From assembly GCF_030253575.1 (NCBI RefSeq), contig NC_080567.1, positions 38,968,501 through 39,032,500 of the forward strand: 64,000 nt of DNA, read 5' to 3'. A program made the position numbers and the translations under genes. Each line of letters opens with the position of its first letter. Position 1 is the first letter of the stretch. This DNA is from Rhododendron vialii (lineage: Eukaryota; Streptophyta; Magnoliopsida; Ericales; Ericaceae). Below are positions 52,053 to 61,662 of this stretch, in pieces. Below the pieces are notes generated by a model. It was not told the origin of the DNA and searched no databases. It worked only from the letters and a program-made list of their open reading frames with translations.

Positions 52053-53895
52053 TCATTTGTTCTTTTCCGAGACTTCAATTTCAAGTCCACCTTCAAAATC
52101 CAAAATCGGTTTCCGGACGATCTTTCCTCCTTTTATTTTTGTCCACCTAAAGAAAAATTGGAAATTGTAATCAAAGTCGAGTCTCATGTTAAAAAGCTCC
52201 CATGCAACAAGCACAACTGGAAATTATTTTACCTATATTTGGAGACCAGTATATGGAGAAAGGTGGCCACAAAGGCCCTACTGTAGTCTGCACCCGCACA
52301 TTGTCTGATCCCTCCTCCAAAAGGCATGAAATTCTTTGATATAGTGTATGAATCAAGGCCCTGTACGTACATGCAATTAGATCAAAATCAGTTGTCCATC
52401 ATTTTATATGTCAGGATCAAATCTGACTACTCCATATTAATTAAAACCGGGGGCCGGGAAGTGAACTCGGGGCTGTGCACCTTCCAGCGGGATGGATTGA
52501 AGGCAACTGGATCCTTGAAGGTTTCCGGGTTTAATTGAAGAGCAGGAGTAACAAGAACTATGTCCCAACCAGCTGGAACGGTATAACCTGTGGAGCCAAA
52601 TATCCACGTTTAATGTACAAGGTACAACTTATATATATATTTTGAAGTAGAAAATAAAAGAAACAGCTAGAGCTAATGTTTGGTGCATGCTTATTATACC
52701 ATTGAATTTGATATCCTTTGTCACTCTTCTTAACAGCCCTGGAGCGACATTTCCCAACCTAAGAACTTCATTGATGACCTGCAATTTTGTCTAAACTAAT
52801 AACTTTCTTTTTTTTGATAAGTGTCAGAACTAATAACATAATACTATAAAATAAAATAAAATCCGGAATCACTACAGGAGGGGCAAAAAAAATTGAGATC
52901 ACATTACTTACATTAAGCGTAAAAGTCATCGATTTATATTCATCCCAGGAGAGTGAGGAATCCGGATTATGCCTGTTTCGAAGAATTGCCTCATGTTCAG
53001 CCTGAAATATGATTGGTAATCAATTAATACCATAATTATGTATGAAGACATACTCTTAGTTCAAACAACAAATTCACAATATCAGTCCAAAATATTCTAA
53101 AAAAGCGTACTGAGTGTTGTGCAAGCCCCACACGCATTGAATTCCGGGAACTTTTTCTGTGAAATTTTTCTGACAACATCTCAAGAACTTGTTAAATTGT
53201 CGGTTGCACGTACCGTTAGTTCCTCTACTATCAAAGGATGATCCGAGAGCAACTTCAAAGTTAAAACTAGAACGGCTGAGATTGGCTCAAAGGTTCCAAA
53301 TAAAATTCCAAACATTAATTGGACTATGAAATCCTCCGTCAAGAAGTTCTCGGTTTTCATGTCTTGGATTGCGTGATCAAGGAAGTCTCCTCGACGCTTG
53401 TCGGGAGAAGCAAGTCTCTCCTTTACAATACCCCTCATCATGCTTAAAACCTCCTTCTGATCCTGAAAAAAATGATAAGAGGAAATATATCTTCAAAAAC
53501 TAGATCCATATATATATATATAAAACTGAGAGCAAGAAATGTAATGTATGGGGCTATAGTGGGTCCCATCCGGAATGCACTGACACAGTATTAATACCAG
53601 CACAGCAGTAGAGTACTCCGTTACCTTGAGGCATTTGTGATATGTAGTACCAGGTATGTTCAAAGGAAGGGACATGAGGCCATGTACGAAGTTAGCAAAC
53701 TTGTCACTCAGTTTCTCGGGCGAATTCTCAGAATCGTAGCCAAACATCTGCTTCAATGTGAAATCGAAAAGCATCTGTAACATTAACAAAAGAGGAAATT
53801 GTTACTCAATATGTATAACTTAGTCGAGGTTCTTGACACCCTAATCAACAAAAACATTAAAAAAAGACCCAACTATGAAAGCAGAGGCCTGCAGC

Positions 53896-53959
<64 letters not shown>

Positions 53960-56366
53960 ATGAGGTTTTTACACTTGAAGTGGCATGTTTGAGTTCAACA
54001 GATTTCTGGGTTGACCAAGAACGAAGAGTTTTCTGGACAATTTGTTCTACTTGTGGGAGCAATCTTTCCCTTATGCTCTCCACTCCAAAGTGGGACAGTG
54101 CTATGTTTCTTATGTACTTTTGGATTGAGCCAACTCCATAGATGGGCAACATCTTTGAAAACGTGTCCAGGTACCACAATTCCACCGATTTCCCTTCTTC
54201 TGTAATGATGTAATGATTGAACTTGGGGTCTGTTGACATAACAATCGGTCGACCTACAACACTTGTACGAAATATTGGCCCATATCTACACCCCAAAACA
54301 AAAAAAGATAAATTAGATAAGTGATCCATCAAGGTACAGGTATCCTGATTTTCATGTTACGTCAAACTTTTGTAGATTCGGAAAAGTAAAAAAAAAAAAT
54401 TTACTTTTACTCAAATATTTTAGAAAATAACCACTTTTCAGCAAATCGACCTTCTTTTTTTTACTTAAAAAAGTGGTTATTTTTTAAAATATTTGGATAA
54501 AAATAAAAAAAAAATAATTTTCCAACAAGACGAATTAAAAAATCAAGAAAATTTGGCGCAAAACTACAAACAAAAAAAAAATTCAAATAAGAACAAATAA
54601 AAAAAGTCCTAAAAGTACTTTAATTTAGTGCTTGGTGGAATGGTGTCTAACAGTAGTATATTTTTCGATATACCTTTTATTTTTTCATCTTTCAAAATCA
54701 TCGGCTGAGTGTTTTTCAAAATCTTTTTCTTGCCAATCATCTGCGATTTATATCTAGGTATGTTGACGTACTCTTTTTTAAAATGCTTTTTAGAAGTAGA
54801 ATCGGCTTAGAGCTAAAGCTCAAGGTACGACCTCTTTAGAGGCCAAAAATTTACAAATGTTAGGGGTCCTTTTTACTTTGGACTCTTTATAGAGTAGTTC
54901 AATTAAAAAAGCCTCATCTTTAATTTTCACTTTAGCTCTCAAAAGGTCTAAGACTGACTCTATTCGGGAGTAAGATTGAAAACAAGACGGAGACAATGAC
55001 ATGTAATCCTATTTACAAGTGTTCACGTACATGAAAGTGATGAAACCTACTAGTTTCCCAAAAAACTGTCACTTTGCTTTTTGGGCTTTTTTTATTTTAT
55101 CCTCTTTTAAATTTTGTATGTTAATTTTGTATCAAATTTTTATAAATTATTAACTCGTTTCGACTCGAAAAATAAAAAAGATAGTCTTGATGTCGGACCC
55201 AAATTTGTTAAAAGTAGCATTGAGTCAGTCAATGAATCATCAATGAGAGATCCAAAAAATGACACTTGCCCACTCACAAATTACTTTCTGTCTTAGAAGG
55301 TTACTACACGTGCCTACAACACATGCACGCAGCCCACCTCAATAATTCACGTGGACATACCACAATTGACACCTATGCCTTTCATGCAAACTACTCCATA
55401 TTTACACACAAATTTTTTTTTTAAACAGGTATTTGAGTCAGTTTACGCAGACCTTGACTAATTCTATAGACCATAAACTCACCCTCCACTAATGATTTTC
55501 CACTTGAAGTCAGAGCGAATACTCCGTATGAACTGAAAGGCACGTTTCGGTTTCTTAAAAAAAGAACTTTTAGAAAATAAGGTAATTTCAAACTCAAAAA
55601 TTATGTGTTTACGTAAATAATTTTTCTACTAATATGAATCTTATTTGATAGATCTCATTGAGATCTTTTAAACGGTGCAAAAAAAAATTGAAATATTATT
55701 TTTTATTTTCGTTATATTTGAGTTTGAAATTACATTCTTTTTGAAAAAGAAGGTTTAGAAAGAAAGCGGAACAATTGACACCTATGCCTTTCATGCAAAC
55801 TACTCCATAGTTACACACAATTTTTTTTTAAATAGGTGTTTGAGTCAGTTTGCACAGACCTTGGCTAATTCAATGGACCATAAACCCACCCTCCACTAGT
55901 GATTTTCCACTTGAAGTCGGAGCGAATATTTCGTATGAATTGACCCCAAAAATATTAATAGTACTTGAGAGGTTTTAAGGGAATTAAATCAAACTTTCAA
56001 GTCTTAGGCCTTGACTAGTCTCGGGGTTCCGAATGTTACAGTTCATGTTTCCAAATAGGGGAAAAAAGGAAAATCAATCCGAAAAGGAAGAATTAATAAT
56101 AAATTCCAGTTTTCCGCATGCAAAATCAGAATTGGATTACTCCATTAATTACTACCTCTGAACTCTGTTTTTGATGAAAGGATGGAGGTCAAGTGAACGA
56201 CTGGGAATAAGTAACTGAATGGTCTCTCCAATAAGAGGGAAGCCCATGGAACCTGGGGGAAGAAGTCCTTCGTTGCTGCAACTGGGATTCCTCCACTTTT
56301 GAATCCATCGAGTTACCAATATGGTAGCCAATGCCACCACACTACACCACACTCCCACCAACAACA

Positions 56367-56367
<1 letters not shown>
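52053..56367 (-). CDS. CYP87A: CYP87A-type cytochrome P450, complete, with altered I helix
   Basis: Nine exons on the minus strand: 56367-56156, 54285-53973, 53774-53625, 53462-53214, 53001-52912, 52778-52700, 52587-52481, 52360-52233 and 52146-52053. They join in phase to 473 residues, the usual length. Features in order: N-terminal ER anchor (1 to about 22), PPGSMGFPLIGE hinge, I helix (about 272-295), ExxR EVLR at 342-345, FNPSRW at 394-399 and heme loop FGGGIRQCAG with Cys421. The family is in the CYP85 clan; relatives oxidise sterols or triterpenoids (cucurbitane P450s, cardenolide side-chain cleavage). The substrate here is unknown. The I-helix site reads GTFEPIS, where relatives have FETTS or FETIS, so the usual oxygen-activation Thr is Pro285. 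The ATG at 56367 is chosen over an upstream in-frame one that would translate a GA repeat. Confidence 0.93.
53901..53956. repeat. (GA)n microsatellite beside a P450 splice donor
   Basis: A 56-base GA tract with one interruption (GAGGGAG). In sense orientation it is a CT tract that begins about 16 bases inside intron 2, just after the donor at 53972. Confidence 0.9.
55362..55943. repeat. Direct duplication of about 174 bases in P450 intron 1
   Basis: Segments 55362-55536 and 55771-55943, both starting ACAATTGACACCTATGCC, are about 90% identical. The family F MITE at 55544-55772 lies between them and abuts the second copy. Confidence 0.85.
55544..55772. mobile_element. Dispersed MITE family F, copy 3 (229 bp, reversed)
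   Basis: Ends GTTTCGGTTTCTT and AGAAAGCGGAAC are inverted repeats. The interior (GATAGATCTCATTGAGATCT) is the reverse complement of the shared core of copies at 15180 and 35264. Confidence 0.65.

Positions 56368-56368
<1 letters not shown>

Positions 56369-56397
<29 letters not shown>
56369..56397. repeat. (CT)n microsatellite immediately 5' of the P450 start codon
   Basis: About 29 alternating bases; GA on the coding strand. It ends one base before the chosen ATG, so it is leader sequence rather than an Arg-Glu repeat of the protein. Confidence 0.85.
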
Positions 56398-56399
<2 letters not shown>

Positions 56400-56537
56400 A
56401 ATTAGAGTTTGGATTGGATGGTACTGGATAGTTGTTGCCTTGTTGGGCATAGAATGGGGGTGGGGGTATTATTATATACACAAGAGGGTGGGGCTTGGAG
56501 ACTTGACAACTACGCATGCATGCACCATAAATAAATA

Positions 56538-58041
56538 CTCCCCCTTTTCAAAAGAATGACAATTTTTTAAATTCGTGTTATTTTTTATCGCTTATATCTT
56601 TCAATCTATAATATTTTTTATAAGTTTGAAAACTTTGTACAATAAAACTGCTTGACGATTTTCTAGTCCTAAATTAATGAGTTGCCCCAAGCGTAGGACG
56701 GAAACCGACGTAGAACAATATCCGATAAGATCAGAGTCGAATCCAAAAAGACGGTGATATGTGCTAACTAAAAATTTGGGTTGTTATAATTTAAACGAGC
56801 TCTTAAGTAGCCACCCTTGTCGTTTTGAATGAGATTTAACTAAGCTTACGCAATAACTGTTCTTTTTAAATAATTAAAAGGAGGTACGGTCGTAGGGTTC
56901 ATAGCACTCGTAACCAGCCTGGATTAACCTGCTCCATTCGATGTTCTTAAAAACAATCAATTTGGAATTGAAAAGATACCCTGCAAGATGCGAAACCTTA
57001 GGGTCGCCGTTTACCCATGCGCAGCGGAGAATGAGTTTTGAACCCCTATTCCCTCGTTCACACGGGCTCTGACAATGCTTGGGTTCGTCCGCGAAAAGTA
57101 TTTTCCAATCTAAAATTATTTTTGAACATTCTTTATTTCGAAATAGGAGCAGAACGCATCCATTCCAGCCATGGTGTGCTAATCACCCTACGATCCTACC
57201 CCGATGACTACTCACTCATCATTAAACAATAAACAAAAAAAACCTTTGATTGAAACGTGCTTCTATTACGCGAGATGAAAAATAAATAAGAAATATCAAC
57301 GAATAATTTTTATAAAGAACTAAATTAAAATAAGTTATCGAAATGCGAGTAATTGAACAAAGTTTCAAAACTTGAAGAAAAAATTCAGAAGAAAAGTAAA
57401 CAATATATTCGGAACCGAAGCCTCACAGCCCCGTCCTCCGTTATCTCTGTTCTTCGTCCGTGAGAATAGTGCTGCGTGCGTGGGAATAATCTATGCAACC
57501 CTACTTTTTCTTTTGTATCTTGGACTTTTAATGAATATAGTATAATAAAGAGAAGTACTGTAAATAACTAACCGGCCTCTGATCACAGGCAGCCACGTGT
57601 TGGTACTACTATTCCATGGGCCCACCTAATGAACAAAGTGGAACGCCAATTTTCTTGGCCAGTTAGCTTCCCAATCCGTAGTAGTTTCCTATTGTCAATG
57701 GATCCACGAATTGAAAATAATTTGATAATTAGCTTTGCCTAGACATCAAATAAATCTCAATTTTGAGCTATTTGTGCATCAAACCCTTTAAATACCTAAC
57801 AAAAAAATAAAGCATAAATCTTCAAGTAATAATATAAAAATAAACTTAGCAATGATAAATTAAAGGACGCGTATATGAATATTTACGCGTCTATCAAAAA
57901 CTAATCGAGAACTATCAAACAAGATCCATATTGCATATTTTTTGAAATCTATATTGAAAGATATAATGAATTAAAATTTACACGAATATCAAAAATTAAC
58001 ATTCAATTTAGAACAAAAAAAGTAAATAAATAAATGAAGGA
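56538..58041. mobile_element. Stowaway-like MITE split by a solo LTR
   Basis: The left part (56538-56648) starts TA|CTCCCCCTTTTC and carries ATCTTTCAATCTATAATATT. The right part (57902 to about 58041) carries ATCAAACAAGATCCATATTG. Together they follow the intact copy at 38645-38881 in order. The right terminus near GAAGGACA is degenerate, so that boundary is approximate. Confidence 0.65.
56649..57896. mobile_element. Solo LTR of an LTR retrotransposon (1,248 bp)
   Basis: The segment begins TGCTTGACG and ends CTATCA (TG...CA). It is flanked by a perfect 5-base duplication AAAAC (56644-56648 and 57897-57901), and it interrupts a Stowaway element. There is no gag-pol coding, primer-binding site or second LTR, so it is best read as a solo LTR left by LTR-LTR recombination. 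It lies about 280 bases upstream of the P450 start codon. The 64-residue ORF at 57038-57232 is not a recognised protein. Confidence 0.68.
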
Positions 58042-58473
58042 CATGCAGCATGGGCAAACGCGAATAGGATCGGAAGTACTCTAATACTAGTTTGATCGAG
58101 CAAGAAGCTAGCGTGGGCTTAGAGTGGGGATCGATATTCACAATCAATGCCCCACCCTCTGATTGTAACTGAAAGAAACAGAAATAGTACTGTACTAGAA
58201 AATTCCACAAGGACCAATTCCCTTTTCATCAATTAATAAGAAAGGTCGCCCATACCACCACCACCATAACCTACTAGGTAGTACGGGGCCCAACTTCTTA
58301 ACACCTCACCCAATGGGGAGGCTAAAAGTGGAAGTTTCCAATTCAACGAATCCACAACAGCGTATGAATTTAATTTCCACAACATTGAATTAAGTGTAAG
58401 CCCACATTGACTTTATCAAATTTCCAAGAAAAGAAAACCAACTACATCCACGTCCACAAGCAATAATTCTAGT

Positions 58474-58593
58474 ACCACATACACTTACACATCTAAATAC
58501 ACATCCACACTCACATGAGTGGTGGGTTCCACACACATTTGAGGTGTAACGTATGTGTGAATGTGTATTTGGATGTGTAAGTGTATATGGTGG
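58474..58593. repeat. Hairpin-forming inverted repeat, about 38-base arms
   Basis: ACCACATACACTTACACATC... (58474-58511) pairs with the 58555-58593 arm (...GATGTGTAAGTGTATATGG), with only a few mismatches around a loop of about 43 bases. The size and shape are within the range of plant miRNA or MITE hairpins; no known miRNA is recognised. Confidence 0.75.
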
Positions 58594-59352
58594 TAGCAAG
58601 GTTGATCCACAAATAGGTACACAATTAACAACAGTCATCGTTTCACAAACCAGTCCACAAACACTAATTAAAGATCTTCCAAGTGGAAAACATCCCCATA
58701 ACCATTAAATACTGCTCCAGTAAAAGTCAAAAACCTACCCCAGGGAAATTAATATAATAAGCTGGATGATGGGTGCATGCGTAATAGACTAGCTACATCC
58801 CTTTTGTATAATATTTGAAGTTTGATACTTGTTTTTCTCTTTTCAGGACCCACAAAGCCATTGAATGAGATTTGAAGCTACGCCTACATCTATAAATTCT
58901 ATACGGTGCCGATATCAAAAGATGGGACCGAGCTTATAATAGATATCGAAAGAGAAAAACACCGAATCAAATTACCTAATTGAAATTTACACCATAAAGC
59001 TTATAGTGCTTGAACGTACGTGGTAATTAATTTGGTTGAATTATGTCATAGGACTGCAAGTGAAGGAATTATGTCATAGGACTGCAAGGGTGGACCGACT
59101 GTATAAAAAGGGAGCAACAGTTTTTGCCGGACATACTTTTTCATGCAGAAACAGAGAACGGGGTCTGCGGCTTCCGATCAATGTGGTTCACGGAGGAGAA
59201 AATAAAGAGCAACAACTCAATGATTGGCTAAGCCCTCTGGCTAGGGGTGACGAGAATGTCTCTCCAAATAGTATGATTGCATAGAGTTTTAGTCTTTTCT
59301 TTTTGACTTTTGATTGTGTGACTCCGATATTGATTCATAGCTTTTATGAAAG

Positions 59353-59575
59353 AATAAAGTAGATAAGTGATTGATCAAGGTACAGGTATCCCAAAAATGC
59401 AGGGTTAGATAATTTGCATGTTTGTTAGCGGAGTATATTTATTGATATATCTTTTCTTTTTTCATCTTTCAAAATCATCGGCTGAGTGTTTTCCAAAATC
59501 TTTTTCTCACCAATCATCTGCGATCTATTTATGTATGTTGACCTACTCTTTTTTAAAATGCTTTAAAAAAATAGA
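59353..59575. other. Segment similar to P450 intron 1
   Basis: Two blocks, about 59353-59395 (AAGTGATTGATCAAGGTACA) and 59435-59575 (including CATCTTTCAAAATCATCGGC), match 54305-54350 and 54657-54795 in order and orientation within P450 intron 1. No P450 exon is found beside them. This is either a remnant of a local duplication or two copies of one non-coding repeat. Confidence 0.6.
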
Positions 59576-59728
59576 ACAAAAATTCTACCAAACTTGAAAA
59601 TGAATATTCATAAACAAGAACGTATATCCGTACATTGACAATAAATAATCATGGCATATTTCTGTAAAAATATCATCATAAATTTTCACGATATATTACT
59701 TGAAATCCTCAATTAATTTGTTATGAAT

Positions 59729-60072
59729 ACGTATCATAAAATTGTCCCTACGAAACTACATTAAACCAAAATCATAATTTTTTTTTTGGAGAAATCGAAA
59801 CACTCATACTGAAAATCATGACAATTTATGAAATCACCATGAAACAAAAAACATCACAAATATGTGTCGTAAAATTGTGCCAACAAAACTACAAATCGAA
59901 ATAATACAAAATTTGGAGAAATCGAAACAAACATACCGAAATCATGACAATTTGTGAAATCACCATAAAACATAAAAAAATAATGAATACGTATCGTAAA
60001 ATCGTCCCGACGTAACTACAATAACAGAAATCATGACAAAATTGGAAGAAATCGAAACACATGCACCGAATG
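59729..60072. repeat. Degenerate tandem array, about 130-base unit, 2.7 copies
   Basis: Units begin near 59729 (ACGTATCATAAAATTGTCCC), 59862 (ATGTGTCGTAAAATTGTGCC) and 59989 (ACGTATCGTAAAATCGTCCC). Each continues with GGAGAAATCGAAACA-type text and, in the first two, AATCATGACAATTTRTGAAA. The array is AT-rich and apparently non-coding. Confidence 0.8.
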
Positions 60073-60457
60073 TTGAGATGTGAAGACAATTTTAGAGTTG
60101 CAGTAAAAATGACCCGGAAGGTTTTGGGTCCCGCCCAACGCAGGTTTTAGCGTTTTTTAGGGTTTTCTAGTATTAGCTTGCTTGCATATATAAAAGCAAA
60201 GCTAGGGCTGTCTCTTTTTGTAACTCTGACATATTTTCATCATAGTGAAACACCCGAGCACTCCGTGGACGTACGATTAAGCAATCAGCTTAAGTCGGAA
60301 CCACGTAATCTCTGTGTCTTGTTCTTTTCTTACTTTATATTGTTTTCTGTTCTTGGTTTGTTCTTCGATTGTGTGCGTTTGATTGTGGGTTTGGACGTTC
60401 GAATCCCCAACACCGAAATCATGACAAAAAATAGTTACTTATTCGCCAGTCTTCGAA

Positions 60458-60745
60458 ATGGCGGGTGTGATGCTCCAGCGAAGAACCAGGAGTGCCCGCG
60501 ACGGAGGTAACGACGGAGTAGGGGAAATCATGCTTGCCTACAACTACAGAACCATTGCTTATTTTTCCCGCAGCAGCCGCTTCAACACCCAGGGCAGCAT
60601 CAACCGTAGCGGTAAGAACGAAACCGTCAAAGTGTTTTCAGATGGGTTTTCTTTTCAAGAAAATGGGGGTTTAGAGTTTGTTACCTTGAAAACGGTGGGG
60701 GGGGGGGGGGGGGTGGGTGGGTGGGTTAAGGGGGGATGTGTTTGA
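60458..60745. other. GC-richer coding-like patch, unassigned, ending in a G-run
   Basis: This 200-base stretch is less AT-rich than its surroundings and is open on both strands. The plus strand encodes 95 residues starting MAGVMLQRRTRSARD; the minus strand reads an Ala/Gly/Val-rich frame. I do not recognise a family in either. Seventeen G (60697-60713) followed by GGGT repeats lie at its right end. It could be a gene fragment or a transposon-captured piece. Confidence 0.35.
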
Positions 60746-61554
60746 CGATGAAGAAGATGATGATGAATAAGAGGGCTAATGGGCTATACAGTGTGTAAAT
60801 GGAAGTTTAAGAAGAGAGAGAAAGCTTTGAGAGAGAGGCGAAAATGGAAAATTTTTCAAAATGGTGGGTGGTACAGTTGTGGAAGGGAGGATTTGGGGGC
60901 TGGAAAATGGGGTGTTCATTTAGGGGTTAGATTTGTATAGTCCATAGCTATGGTGTCTACGTATGATGGGAATGGAAATCTTCATCCCAGATTTTGGGGA
61001 GAATGAAAACCCTTAATCCCGGATTTTGGGGATTTTGGGGAGCAAAAATGCTATAGGCACATCGGGGTGTGGCACACCTCAGCCACACCCTTCTCACATA
61101 TACAGGTGGAGCCCGTTGGACTAGAAACATCCTAAAAATATGGAAAATTAAAATATTAATACACAATATCTATATTAACATATAACTAGGGGTATAATAG
61201 GGCAATAATGCATTTATAGGATGAAAAAATAAGTATTTAAAATCTCTAAGATGGACACCTAAATAAGTTTAGTAAGTAGGATATCTATTTAATTTCTTCT
61301 ATATTATAGACTTTGGTGATGTCCTGACAGAGAGGTGGGGCTTTCTTCGTTGGATCTGATTTTTTACAAGGCTCCATAAAATAATATTTAAAATTTTATT
61401 GATATTTTTTTAAATTTTTGTGGAACCCGAAATAGGCCCAAACGTATTTTTCTTTGCGTGGTTCCCTGCGAATAGCAGGGCTCGAACCCTGGAAATATAG
61501 GCATCAGCTGTGTAGTGTAATCCGTATCGACCATAGTTTTTTATTTTGGCTGCT

Positions 61555-61662
61555 GATTTTGCCACTCCCTTTTTGTTAATGCCACTCATCTGCAAGTGTA
61601 TTTTTGCACCAAAAATACACTTGCAGGCGAGTAGCATTAACAATAAGAGGAGTGGCAAAATC
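61555..61662. repeat. Near-perfect 108-base hairpin
   Basis: GATTTTGCCACTCC at the left pairs with GGAGTGGCAAAATC at the right. Pairing continues through TTGTTAATGC/GCATTAACAA to TGCAAGTGTATTTTTG/CAAAAATACACTTGCA around a 3-base loop. It is either a fully palindromic MITE or a small-RNA hairpin. No clear target duplication was found. Confidence 0.85.

Noticed and set aside
41332-56367. Biosynthetic gene cluster involving GPAT9, the LysM protein and the P450
   Set aside because: The genes belong to unrelated processes and only one is a specialised-metabolism enzyme type. Adjacency is better explained by conserved gene order.
56368-56517. Upstream in-frame ATG extending the P450 by 50 residues
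   Set aside because: The extension would translate the GA microsatellite. The ATG at 56367 gives the expected hydrophobic P450 anchor and normal length.
59036-59284. 82-residue plus-strand ORF
   Set aside because: It starts inside a short duplication (GAATTATGTCATAGGACTGC twice) and matches no family I know. There is no splice or leader context.
61430-61510. Possible tRNA gene (GGGTTCGAGCCC on the minus strand)
   Set aside because: I could not fold a cloverleaf or find matching acceptor stems. A SINE remnant is more likely.
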